From: Oceanospirillum maris DSM 6286
GTDB taxonomy: Bacteria; Pseudomonadota; Gammaproteobacteria; Pseudomonadales; Halomonadaceae
Assembly: GCF_000422865.1 (NCBI RefSeq)
Contig: NZ_AUGW01000017.1
Span: 1-64,000 of the forward strand
Length of the DNA: 64,000 bases
Direction of reading: 5' to 3'
Shown: positions 8,903 to 17,298 of the stretch, in pieces
Numbering within the stretch: the first letter of the stretch is position 1
Layout: every line of letters begins with the position of its first letter
Notes under the pieces: generated by a model
What the model was told of the DNA's origin: nothing
What the model saw: only the letters and a program-made list of their open reading frames with translations
The model's database searches: none
Program-made: the position numbers and the translations under genes

Positions 8903-9698
8903 CGGCAAACCCTCGACGTAGTTTGGCAAAAATAAGCGCACCTAATAAGGCAACAAAAACGGAAAATGCGATAAAAATAGCTAAGGATGATGTATCAGGC
9001 CAAGGGTTGCCTAAGAAAATAGAGCGAGACAACTGTATAACCAGTGTTAACGGATTCAGATATATCCATTGTTGCGCCCAATCTGGCAACATAGATACTG
9101 GGTAAAAAATAGGCGATAAGAACATTAAGGGCGCGGTGATCATGGCGACAATATGCTGAGTATCCGTGAAATAGACCCCAAGAGCCGAAAAGGCTAGGGC
9201 CATACCTAAAAGCATCGGGATAAAGATCAACAACAGTAAGGGCAGGTAAATAATATTACTCGGAATACTACCGGCCAAAAAGGTTGCCCCCAGCAGTAGC
9301 ACGCCTAAACTAATAAGCGCTTGAAACCCCGAAGACAAAACAATAATCCAAGGCAGCAACTGCAGTGGAAACACGACTTTTTTCACTAGATTGGGCTGGC
9401 TCAGAATTGCGCTAGCGGCGCGGGTCATAACATCACTAAAAAAGGTAAAGAAGATTAAACCGGCAAATAAATTTAAGGCAAAATGCCCGCCGCTGTTTGT
9501 GCTTTCAGCGACAGCACCAGGCCAACGTGCTTGAAAGACAAATTGAAAAACAAAGGTGTAAACAACCAGCATAATTAAAGGCGTTACAATCGACCAGCCA
9601 ATACCAAGCCATGACCCTTTATAGCGCTGCACGACATCCCGCTGCGTCATCTGAAACAACAGACCAAAATACTCTTTTGGCCAAAAATATGTTCGCAC
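8892..9698 (-). CDS. wzm: Polysaccharide ABC transporter permease, Wzm type (ABC-2)
   Basis: 268 residues. The start is GTG at 9698 with an AAGGGGA ribosome site 7 bp away. An amphipathic N-terminal segment (QMTQRDVVQRYKGSWLGIGW) is followed by about six membrane helices, typical of ABC-2 exporters in the TagG/Wzm family. It forms the inner-membrane channel for the Wzt ATPase. The gene is the first of the polysaccharide part of the operon, 85 bp after the Crp/Fnr regulator gene. Confidence 0.9.
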   Translation of the reverse strand: MRTYFWPKEYFGLLFQMTQRDVVQRYKGSWLGIGWSIVTPLIMLVVYTFVFQFVFQARWPGAVAESTNSGGHFALNLFAGLIFFTFFSDVMTRAASAILSQPNLVKKVVFPLQLLPWIIVLSSGFQALISLGVLLLGATFLAGSIPSNIIYLPLLLLIFIPMLLGMALAFSALGVYFTDTQHIVAMITAPLMFLSPIFYPVSMLPDWAQQWIYLNPLTLVIQLSRSIFLGNPWPDTSSLAIFIAFSVFVALLGALIFAKLRRGFADVL

Positions 9699-9783
9699 TT
9701 TTTGTATCCCCTTTTCTTGCTTTGGTCGTTGTTTTATTAACAGCTATTGCGGTCAATTTTTATACAGGCCTGGTACGCCGACC

Positions 9784-10536
9784 CTACCCGTCGCCAAGGG
9801 CAAGATGATACAGTTTTTCCGGCTGTTTTATAATGAGGCTACTGGTGCCATTTCTTTGCACGATGTCTTCTGCCTGCAAGGATTGAAATACACGCGTGAC
9901 CGTTTCTCGACTGGTATTGAGCATAATGGCCATTTCTTGATGGGTTGGCGGGTTGGCAATATTAATTTCTTGCGTAAGATCAGGAACCTTGGAACGGCCT
10001 CCTGCACCTTGCGAGCTAGCAACTGCTTGAGGGTTATCTATTAAATCCAGCCCGCTTAACTGGGCAAGCTGCCGGTAAATTCTCAAAGGAATACTGGTTA
10101 ATGATAATACAGAGCGCTGTTGAGTCAGTTCAATCACCCAGCGTGCAAGACGCTGGCTTAACACTTTAATCAAGGGATGGATGTCATACATAACGCTCTC
10201 AATCGCACTAAAAGGTAATAGCACCACTTGAGACTTTGCCAAGGCCACGACAAACTCTGGGTTAGGATGATGGCCAAAAAGGCCGACTTCTCCACAGAAG
10301 TCCCCTGGCCTTACAAAGTAAAGGCCAACCTCTCTACCGTCCAAGGTAAAATCGACGCCTTGTAGACTCCCTTCAAAAAGAAAGCATAGGTTTGATTCAG
10401 CCTGACCGGGATCGATCACAATTTCACGACGTGAGAATTTGCGCAAGACAGCGTGGGCAGCTAGCGGCTCTAATGCGGAATCGGTTAATTCATGGAGAAG
10501 GTCAAATCGCCTTAGGACTTCAATAGAGACGGCCAT
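9784..10536 (-). CDS. Crp/Fnr family transcriptional regulator
   Basis: 250 residues from the ATG at 10536, which has a GAGGGAT ribosome site; a longer frame to 10626 adds a hydrophobic stretch and is unlikely. Residues about 15-130 form the cyclic-nucleotide-binding beta-roll (FEGSLQGVDFTLDGREVGLYFVRPGD is in this region). The C-terminal winged helix (about 195-240) has the Crp recognition-helix pattern NTSRETVTRVF. I see no Fnr-type N-terminal cysteine cluster. It lies upstream of the polysaccharide-export genes on the same strand and near a cyclase-like gene. This suggests control of the surface cluster, possibly by a cyclic nucleotide; the ligand is not shown by the sequence. Confidence 0.85.
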   Translation of the reverse strand: MAVSIEVLRRFDLLHELTDSALEPLAAHAVLRKFSRREIVIDPGQAESNLCFLFEGSLQGVDFTLDGREVGLYFVRPGDFCGEVGLFGHHPNPEFVVALAKSQVVLLPFSAIESVMYDIHPLIKVLSQRLARWVIELTQQRSVLSLTSIPLRIYRQLAQLSGLDLIDNPQAVASSQGAGGRSKVPDLTQEINIANPPTHQEMAIMLNTSRETVTRVFQSLQAEDIVQRNGTSSLIIKQPEKLYHLALGDG

Positions 10537-10792
10537 TAATCCCTCAAAACAGCATGATCGAAAAAGCAGAATTAAATAAAAAACTGAATAAAAACAAGTA
10601 AAAAATAAAACAGTCGCCAACCCCATACCGTTACGTTTCAGGGATATTTCCAGTAGCCTTACATTTCAGCATTCAATCTTTAATCCTCTTTAAACCTTGA
10701 TATACCAACCCCTAGCCCTGATATCGCTTTGGGTGGCGCGTCACCTTAGAATTTATGATCGAAACATTTAAGCATAGAATTTACGCATTATG

Positions 10793-10808
10793 TGTGATTG
10801 TCATCACG
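10793..10808. promoter_or_regulatory. Crp/Fnr-type palindrome between the regulator gene and the FecR-domain gene
   Basis: TGTGA-N6-TCACG matches the Crp core at nine of ten positions. A TATACT hexamer (10809-10814) follows directly, so bound protein would overlap a plus-strand promoter. The site lies in the 460-bp divergent gap between the regulator (starts 10536) and the FecR gene (starts 10999). Apart from these signals I see no gene in that gap. Confidence 0.5.
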
Positions 10809-10998
10809 TATACTGCTCCACCGCCTTGCTATGATGATCGAATGGCAGGGATACAAAGTAAGCTTGAATGCCATGCTACAACTTAACGGACGTGTAACCA
10901 GCAGATTATCTATTAACCAGTTGATAGTATTGTCATTATTTATGTTTGCTTACAAGTACATTATGCATTTTTCCAATGCATCAGTAACAGGTGAGATT

Positions 10999-12777
10999 AT
11001 GCAGCAGCAATCAACCAACAGGCACTTTACATCAAGCAAGCTTTGTTCAAAAACACTGCTTTTACCGCTTCGTGCCTTGCTTAAAAAGATGCGCTGGGTG
11101 CCTCTTCTTACCCTATTGGTGATATCTACCGTGGGATCACCTTTAACTTATGCGGCTGATCATAAGGTCGGAAAAATAACCTTAGCCCTAGGCCAAGCAG
11201 TTGTTGAACGTAGTGATGGCAAAAAGCAGGAAGCCAGCTCAGGCATGGAGTTGTACTCCGGTGATACCTTGGTGACATTTACCAGCGGTTATTTGCATCT
11301 ACAGTTTATTGATAATGCGCTTCTGAGTATGCGCCCCGGTAGTCGGCTCTCTATCGAAATGTACGACTACGACCCAGAATCACCAGAGTTTAATGCGGTA
11401 CGTTTTAATCTAGAGGAAGGTCTTGCTCGTTCCGTCTCTGGTAGTGCCGCTAAACAGAATAATCAGAAGTTTCGTTTAAATACGCCCATTGCGGCTATTG
11501 GTGTTCGCGGCACTGATTTTACAGTGCTAGCAGATGCAGACAGAGTTCGTACTTTTGTTAGCGAGGGCGCTATTGTTGTCTCTCCTTTTTCGAGCGAATG
11601 CCATTCGCTAGCGCTTGGCCCCTGCGCCAAAGACGGTATTGAGCTTAAAGGCAATAGCAACCAATTGGTCGAATTCAATTCATTTTCTGTTCGCCCCCAA
11701 CTGCTTCAACTTGCCCTTGAAACAACGCCAACCTCTAACTTGCTATTAAATGATGAGCTTTTGGCGAAACTTACGCCTAGCTCTGGAAGCCTTCCTTTGG
11801 CAAGCTCTCAAATTCGCGTTGCAGCTCAGTCCTCAGAAAAACAAGACGACAGTAACCCGTCACAAAGTCAGACAGACTCTTCAAAAAACACCGCGAAAAA
11901 CAATGTTGCAGATTCGACCGGAAGCGCTCAAACAAATACTGAGAATGGCACAAGTGCCACACAGACTAATGAGCAATCCCAGTCTGGGGATATTATTGTC
12001 GCAAATAGCGCAGGGGCTTCAAATACAGAGGTTTCAAATACAGGGATTTCTAGTACTGGGGCGTCAAGCAATACGGTAGCCTCTGGTGATACAAGTATCA
12101 ATATTACATCCAGTGCGACGGAACCATCCAGCTTAGAGCAATCATCAACGGTGACGATTTTGGCGGACGCTAATGACCAGCACGCCGATCAGTTTGGTGG
12201 AGCGGAAGAAGTTGATGTTAATGAGTTTATGCCTAAAGATATCCCAAAGCAGCAAGATATGCTCTGGTCTTATACACCTTCCGACAAATTTAGCGCACCT
12301 GCGTTTATATACTCAGATCAACTCGTCACCGCAGGTATTAACAACAAGACGATAGACAAAAGCTTGATTGTAGCAACGGACAGGTTCTCACTCTATCGCC
12401 CCAATGAGCTATTCGAGACGATCAATCCAGAGAGAGGCAACATAAGCTTTACTCTGCAGGATGCGGCGGCATTTTATTATGCTGGAGGTAAACAGTTCGA
12501 TCTCAATGTTGACAGTAGTATGTTGCAGATAGATTTTGGCAAAGGCAAGTTTTCTACCGCGCTTCAACTAAGCCATGAAGAAACAGGGCAGATTAGCTTT
12601 AGTACGTCTGGCGAGGTATTGAGTAACGGTCTGTTTAATAGCCAGCAACCCGATCAGATGCTGGAGGGGGCTTCTAGCTTAGATGCAAAAGCTGCCGGTT
12701 ATTACTTTCAACAAAACATCCCTCACTTAGAGAGCACCATTGACGGTATAACGGTCTGGCAGGCTCCAAAGAAATAA
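10999..12777 (+). CDS. Exported FecR-domain protein
   Basis: 592 residues from the ATG at 10999, preceded by AGGTGA. A TTG start at 10798 would add 67 residues with no ribosome site and is rejected. The N-terminus has a basic region, a hydrophobic core (VPLLTLLVISTV) and a cleavage-like TYAA-D. Residues about 60-190 form a FecR domain (GDTLVTFTSGYLHLQF, FRLNTPIAAIGVRGTDFTV). Residues about 285-390 are a Ser/Thr/Asn/Gln-rich linker, followed by a beta-rich C-terminal region with no clear family. There is no N-terminal anti-sigma part, so this is not the iron-signalling FecR. FecR-domain proteins of this kind often sit with CHASE2 cyclases. It lies 62 bp upstream of SapC. Confidence 0.8.
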   Translation: MQQQSTNRHFTSSKLCSKTLLLPLRALLKKMRWVPLLTLLVISTVGSPLTYAADHKVGKITLALGQAVVERSDGKKQEASSGMELYSGDTLVTFTSGYLHLQFIDNALLSMRPGSRLSIEMYDYDPESPEFNAVRFNLEEGLARSVSGSAAKQNNQKFRLNTPIAAIGVRGTDFTVLADADRVRTFVSEGAIVVSPFSSECHSLALGPCAKDGIELKGNSNQLVEFNSFSVRPQLLQLALETTPTSNLLLNDELLAKLTPSSGSLPLASSQIRVAAQSSEKQDDSNPSQSQTDSSKNTAKNNVADSTGSAQTNTENGTSATQTNEQSQSGDIIVANSAGASNTEVSNTGISSTGASSNTVASGDTSINITSSATEPSSLEQSSTVTILADANDQHADQFGGAEEVDVNEFMPKDIPKQQDMLWSYTPSDKFSAPAFIYSDQLVTAGINNKTIDKSLIVATDRFSLYRPNELFETINPERGNISFTLQDAAAFYYAGGKQFDLNVDSSMLQIDFGKGKFSTALQLSHEETGQISFSTSGEVLSNGLFNSQQPDQMLEGASSLDAKAAGYYFQQNIPHLESTIDGITVWQAPKK

Positions 12778-12839
12778 GCGCGGGGATCAAGTCTCAGTAA
12801 TGTTTATATTCATATTAATTAATTTCCATAGAGGGTTTT

Positions 12840-13640
12840 ATGTCAAGCTTTGTTCCACTATCCCACAGCACTCATAAATCGGCCGGTTGGAATCTAATCT
12901 CTAGCTATTCCTTCGCCTCAGGTGATGCTCTGGCTCCTGTTAGCTTCGCTGAAATATCTCAGCTGTTACCACGCTATACGACGGCATTTTATCGAGCCAA
13001 TCCTAGCGATCCACTTCAGCTTGTAGCTATTCAAGGTTTAGTTCCTGGTCAGAATCTCTTTGTAACGTCTCGGGGACAATGGCTAGGGGGTTATGTACCT
13101 GCGGTTTATCGTGGCTACCCGTTTCGCATGCTGCCCGTTCAAGAAAGCGACAAACTAGCACTCTGCATTGATGAGGATAGCCCCAACTTTAAAGCACAGT
13201 TGGATGAGGAAAGCCAAACTCTTTTCAGTGCAGAAGGGGAGCTGTCTGAACTTGCTTCTCGTGTTAAAGATTTCTTGATGGCACAGCACCATGAGCGCGC
13301 CAAAACAGAATCCCTTATCAGCCTGCTTGATGAATATGGTGTTATACAGCCTTGGCACATCAAGATCGACGGCTTGCCAGAGTCTATAGAGCCTCACTCC
13401 GGCCTGTACCATATCAGTGAAACAAAACTTAAAGATTTAACCGCAGAGCAGGTACAAGTACTGAATCTGCGCGGAGCCTTAGGTTTAGCTTATGCCCAGC
13501 TACTGTCTGAACACCGTATGCAGGAGCTATCCAGATTATTTGACCTTCACGCTCGCCATGCGCAAGAAAATGCAGATGCTAGCGACCTTGATTTAGAAAA
13601 GGTCTTTGGCGATGCTGAAGATGACCTTTTTCGTTTCTAA
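12840..13640 (+). CDS. sapC: SapC family protein
   Basis: 266 residues with the SapC family (S-layer associated) pattern: FVPLSHSTHKSAGW near the N-terminus, WLGGYVPAVYRGYPF in the middle and LCIDEDSP after it. There is an AGGG ribosome site before the ATG. In Campylobacter fetus, sapC precedes sapDEF, the type I exporter of the S-layer protein. Here the same order holds, with a type I system following after 348 bp. The molecular role of SapC is not established. No signal peptide is seen, so it probably acts in the cytoplasm. Confidence 0.8.
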   Translation: MSSFVPLSHSTHKSAGWNLISSYSFASGDALAPVSFAEISQLLPRYTTAFYRANPSDPLQLVAIQGLVPGQNLFVTSRGQWLGGYVPAVYRGYPFRMLPVQESDKLALCIDEDSPNFKAQLDEESQTLFSAEGELSELASRVKDFLMAQHHERAKTESLISLLDEYGVIQPWHIKIDGLPESIEPHSGLYHISETKLKDLTAEQVQVLNLRGALGLAYAQLLSEHRMQELSRLFDLHARHAQENADASDLDLEKVFGDAEDDLFRF

Positions 13641-13670
13641 ATCAACTAAAATACCTTAAACCTTGTTCTA

Positions 13671-13701
13671 CCCCTATATATTCCACGTTTATATATAGGG
13701 G
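13671..13701 (+). terminator. Stem-loop after sapC
   Basis: CCCCTATATA (13671-13680) pairs perfectly with TATATAGGGG (13692-13701) across an 11-nt loop. The tail is GTTTCC, a weak T-run, so it may be a partial terminator or an mRNA-stability hairpin between sapC and the secretion genes. Confidence 0.4.
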
Positions 13702-13811
13702 GTTTCCTTGGTGTGGTTTTTTGTTTGTCTGATTTTTTTTGCGTATGTTCTTTTTTGCAGGGTTTAAGAACTCTTTTCTTTATCGTGTACGACTTAAGGA
13801 AGGGCTCTTAA

Positions 13812-13988
13812 ATGGCGCAGAGAGTGCAAAAGACCGAGGTTATTGACCCGACGTTGTTGGCCTCTTGTGTTTTTTATCTCTGCCCCCATTTGAATATTTT
13901 CCGGTTCTTGTTGCTTATGCTGGTGTGCTTAATAAAAAGCAGCCAAAAGCACCATTTCGGTCGTAAACACCATGAAAGAGAGTTGTAG
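13812..13988 (+). CDS. Possible 58-residue small membrane protein or leader peptide
   Basis: An ATG at 13812 is preceded by AAGGAAGGG with a 7-nt spacer, one of the better ribosome sites in this region. The frame encodes 58 residues with a hydrophobic centre (about 14-41, FRFLLLMLVCL) and a basic, His-rich tail (KHHFGRKHHEREL). Its TAG stop ends one base before the ATG of the downstream ABC transporter, so the two would be translationally coupled. I do not recognise the protein. It could be chance or a leader; the ribosome site and exact junction are the only support. Confidence 0.35.
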   Translation: MAQRVQKTEVIDPTLLASCVFYLCPHLNIFRFLLLMLVCLIKSSQKHHFGRKHHEREL

Positions 13989-15683
13989 ATGAGTGTCGAA
14001 AGTATAGCCAGTGACCTAAAAGACGCACTGCGAGCCAGTAAAAAAGGCTTTATTGCAGCGGGCTTTTTTAGCTTTTTTATCAATATCTTAATGCTGACTG
14101 CTCCTCTATATATGCTGCAAGTATATGATAGGGTTGTAGCGGCTCGTAGCTTCGATACCTTGGTTTATTTGACCATCATTATGATAGGCATGTTTACCAT
14201 TATGGGTCTACTGGAGTGGGTTCGCTCTAGGGTTCTTGTAAGGGTTGGTAATCAGCTAGATAACGCTTTAAGTCCACGCATTTATACGGCGATGTTTGAG
14301 CAAGGTATACGTCAGCCGGCAAAAAGAAACGCGCAGCCTTTGGCAGATTTAGCCACGGTTCGCCAGTTTATGACAGGGAATGGTTTATTCGCCTTTTTTG
14401 ACGCACCTTGGATGCCTATTTATATCGGCCTTCTTTTTGTTTTTCACCCTGCTTTTGGTTGGTTTGCAGTGGGTGCGGGCATTGTTTTATTTATTGTTGC
14501 TGTCATTAACGAAAAAATGACTCGTAAGCCAATTACGGAAGCAGGCAGTGAAAATATTCAGGCCCAGAACCTTGCTAATAGCAATATCAGCAATACCGAA
14601 GTGCTTCATGCTATGGGTATGCTACCCAATATTCTGAGTCGCTGGAATGCAAAACACCAAGAAGTGTTATCAAAGCAAACCATAGCGAGCGATAAAGCTG
14701 GTGTCTTTGCCAATCTTAGTAAGATACTGCGCATGGTCTTCCAGTCTTCGATTTTGGGTCTAGGTGCTTTCTTCGTCATTCAAAATGAAATGAGCCCTGG
14801 CATGATGATTGCAGGTTCTATTTTGATGGGCCGAGCGTTAGCACCTCTGGATTTACTGATTGGTACATGGGCAGGCTTTAATGGAGCTAGAACAGCCTAT
14901 GGCCGCCTTAATAAGCTTCTGCTCGACATACCCAGCAATCAGCGCAAAATGTCGCTGCCAAGCCCTGAAGGTACGTTGTCGATCGAAAATGTCCATGCTA
15001 TTCCTCCTGGTGCAAAAGCTGCAGCACTTAAAGGGGTTAATTTCTCCGTAGAGCCTGGTAGCCATGTCGGTATTGTTGGCCCTAGTGCGGCAGGAAAATC
15101 GACGCTGTCTCGTATTATTCTAGGCCTGTGGCCTGTGGCTAGCGGTGTGATTAGGCTCGATAATGCTGATATCAACCATTATAACCGTGATGAATTAGGG
15201 CCGCACTTAGGCTACTTACCTCAGGATATTGAGTTATTCGACGGATCCATAAGTGAGAATATTGCCCGCTTTGGCGAATTGGATGCCGTGAAGGTTGTTG
15301 ATGCCGCTAAAAAAGCAGGGGTGCATGAACTTATTCTTGAGCTTCCTGAAGGCTACGACACCTTAATTGGTAGTAATGCTGGGGCGTTATCTGGCGGGCA
15401 AAGACAGCGTGTCGGCTTGGCTCGGGCTTTATATGGTAACCCTAGATTAATTGTTCTTGATGAGCCAAATTCCAATTTGGATGATCAAGGTGAAATGGCT
15501 TTGGTTAATACCATGCAGATACTCAAACGTGAAGGTGTCACGGTTATTGTTGTTAGTCACCGCCCTTCTATTCTGAAAAATATTGATCAGCTACTGGTGC
15601 TTAAAGATGGAGTTATGCAGATGTTTGGTAGTCGAGATGATGTGATGCAGGCATTAGCCAAGCAGAAACAACAATCAGCATAA
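13989..15683 (+). CDS. sapD: Type I secretion ABC transporter/permease (PrtD/SapD type)
   Basis: 564 residues. The membrane domain (about 1-330) begins with the PrtD-type segment LTAPLYMLQVYDRVVAARS. The ATPase domain has Walker A GPSAAGKST (about 359-367), signature LSGGQRQRVGLARAL (about 465) and Walker B LIVLDEPNSNLD (about 485). No peptidase C39 domain is present. It drives export of an unfolded protein straight through both membranes with the adaptor and channel encoded next. The likely substrate class is an S-layer or RTX-like protein, but none is encoded in this window. Confidence 0.9.
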   Translation: MSVESIASDLKDALRASKKGFIAAGFFSFFINILMLTAPLYMLQVYDRVVAARSFDTLVYLTIIMIGMFTIMGLLEWVRSRVLVRVGNQLDNALSPRIYTAMFEQGIRQPAKRNAQPLADLATVRQFMTGNGLFAFFDAPWMPIYIGLLFVFHPAFGWFAVGAGIVLFIVAVINEKMTRKPITEAGSENIQAQNLANSNISNTEVLHAMGMLPNILSRWNAKHQEVLSKQTIASDKAGVFANLSKILRMVFQSSILGLGAFFVIQNEMSPGMMIAGSILMGRALAPLDLLIGTWAGFNGARTAYGRLNKLLLDIPSNQRKMSLPSPEGTLSIENVHAIPPGAKAAALKGVNFSVEPGSHVGIVGPSAAGKSTLSRIILGLWPVASGVIRLDNADINHYNRDELGPHLGYLPQDIELFDGSISENIARFGELDAVKVVDAAKKAGVHELILELPEGYDTLIGSNAGALSGGQRQRVGLARALYGNPRLIVLDEPNSNLDDQGEMALVNTMQILKREGVTVIVVSHRPSILKNIDQLLVLKDGVMQMFGSRDDVMQALAKQKQQSA

Positions 15684-15713
15684 ACGAATCCATTTTGATA
15701 CCCGAGAGTTACC

Positions 15714-17228
15714 ATGAAAAAGACACCCTTAAGTGAATCTAAGCTACAAGGGGCTTCGAAGAAGCCTCTTAGCGAGGATCAAAAAAAGATGCAAACAACT
15801 GAACCTGCCGCCAGCCAATCTACGTCGAGCCAATCTACAAAGCCTTCTGGTAAACTTGCAACGCTTGCTAATAAGCCAACAAGCAAGCCCGCGGCTAAGC
15901 CTGCGAGTCAATCGGCGGCGCAAGCTCAATCAGCAGTACCAACTAATGACCAGAAATATATCACTATTGGTCTTGCGATTTTAATCCTTAGCCTAGGAAC
16001 CTTTAGCCTCTGGGCAACCTTTGCACCGTTAAGTAGTGCCGTCATCTCCCAAGGTGAGGTGATGGTTGACTCCTACCGCAAGTCTATTCAGCACTTAGAA
16101 GGCGGACTGGTTAAAGATATATTCGTCAGTAATGGCGATCTTGTTCAAGCAGGAGACCCTTTAGTTCAGCTTGATACTACTGCTTGGAGTGGCGAGACAG
16201 AAAGTAATCGCAAGCGGATGTTTAGTACCCTTGTGCAGTTAGAGCGCCTACGCAGCGAGCAGATGCTTCTTGATGATGTAATCTTCAGTCAAGAAGTGCT
16301 TTCAGCGGCCAAAGAAGACAATGATTTAGCCGGTGTATTAGAGCAAAACAGACAGCTTTATAAAGCCCGAGTTGCAGCCCATAAACAAGAGCAGGAAGCT
16401 TTGCTATCTCGTGCAGCACAGGCACGAGAGCAGGTTGAAGGTCTTCAAGATCAACAAGCGATCGTTAATGAGCAGATCAGTCTTTTAGAAAAAGAGTATG
16501 ACGCTTACAGGACGCTTTTAGATGAAAAATTGGGCGATGGTCAACGGTCTAGGGAGCTGAGCCGTCAAATTCTTTCATCCAAGAATGAGTCTGCCCGTTT
16601 ACTGTCTGATATTGCGAGAACAAAGCTGGTAACAACAGAGTATCAAGTTCAGCTAGTGAATAACCGCCAGAATTATCTTAAAGATATTGGCGAGCGTATT
16701 CAGGCGGCTCAGGCCGAGTACTTTGATACACAAGAACGCTATAGAGTATCTCTGAATCGTTTAAATCGAGGTACGATACGTGCGCCAGAGTCTGGCTATA
16801 TTGTAGGGCTTAAAGTTCATACGGTAGGTAGTGTTATTCGCCCAGGCGATACGTTAATGGACTTGGTGCCAGAAAAAGATAAGTTTGTTATTGAGACTCA
16901 AGTGGCAACCACCGATATTAACAGTCTGTATCGTGGCCAAAAGGCGGATATTCGCTTCTCTGCATTCAACCAAAGAACCACGAAGGTTATCGAGGGTGAG
17001 GTGATGAGCATCTCTGCCGATCGTCTTATCAATGAAAAAACGGGGCAAGCTTATTACTTAACACGTATTAAAGTGACCGATGCAGGCCTTAAAGATATGG
17101 ACGAAGATATGAATCTTATCCCAGGTATGCCTGCGGAGGTTATGATTCGTCGCGCTGATCGTACTTTGCTTAGCTATATGATAAAACCCATTGCCGATAG
17201 CTTTGCCCGTAGTTTTAGAGAGAAGTAA
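15714..17228 (+). CDS. sapE: Type I secretion membrane-fusion adaptor (HlyD family)
   Basis: 504 residues. An unusually long, Ser/Ala/Lys/Gln-rich cytoplasmic N-terminus (about 1-82) precedes one membrane helix (about 84-105). Then come a biotinyl-lipoyl-like half motif (VISQGEVMVDSYRKSIQHLEGG), long coiled-coil helices (about 165-330) and the returning beta-barrel part (RAPESGYIVGLKVHTVGSVI). It bridges the ABC transporter and the outer-membrane channel. It starts 30 bp after the ABC gene. The low-complexity N-terminus is longer than usual for the family and its role is unknown. Confidence 0.9.
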   Translation: MKKTPLSESKLQGASKKPLSEDQKKMQTTEPAASQSTSSQSTKPSGKLATLANKPTSKPAAKPASQSAAQAQSAVPTNDQKYITIGLAILILSLGTFSLWATFAPLSSAVISQGEVMVDSYRKSIQHLEGGLVKDIFVSNGDLVQAGDPLVQLDTTAWSGETESNRKRMFSTLVQLERLRSEQMLLDDVIFSQEVLSAAKEDNDLAGVLEQNRQLYKARVAAHKQEQEALLSRAAQAREQVEGLQDQQAIVNEQISLLEKEYDAYRTLLDEKLGDGQRSRELSRQILSSKNESARLLSDIARTKLVTTEYQVQLVNNRQNYLKDIGERIQAAQAEYFDTQERYRVSLNRLNRGTIRAPESGYIVGLKVHTVGSVIRPGDTLMDLVPEKDKFVIETQVATTDINSLYRGQKADIRFSAFNQRTTKVIEGEVMSISADRLINEKTGQAYYLTRIKVTDAGLKDMDEDMNLIPGMPAEVMIRRADRTLLSYMIKPIADSFARSFREK

Positions 17229-17238
17229 TATTCTGCAA

Positions 17239-17275
17239 GAGAAGCCTTTAGCGCAAGCGTGCTAAAGCTTCTCTA
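17239..17275 (+). other. Intercistronic stem-loop between adaptor and channel genes
   Basis: AGAGAAG-C-CTTTAGC (17239-17253) pairs with GCTAAAGCTTCTCT (17262-17275), a 14-bp stem with one bulged C and an 8-nt loop. There is no T-run, so it is more likely an RNA-processing or stability element than a terminator; it could lower channel expression relative to the adaptor. Confidence 0.5.
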
Positions 17276-17298
17276 AAGCAAATAGGAGCAGCAATTTA

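Noticed and set aside
10798-10998. N-terminal extension of the FecR gene from a TTG
   Set aside because: No ribosome site, it overlaps the Crp-like palindrome, and the ATG at 10999 gives a proper signal peptide.
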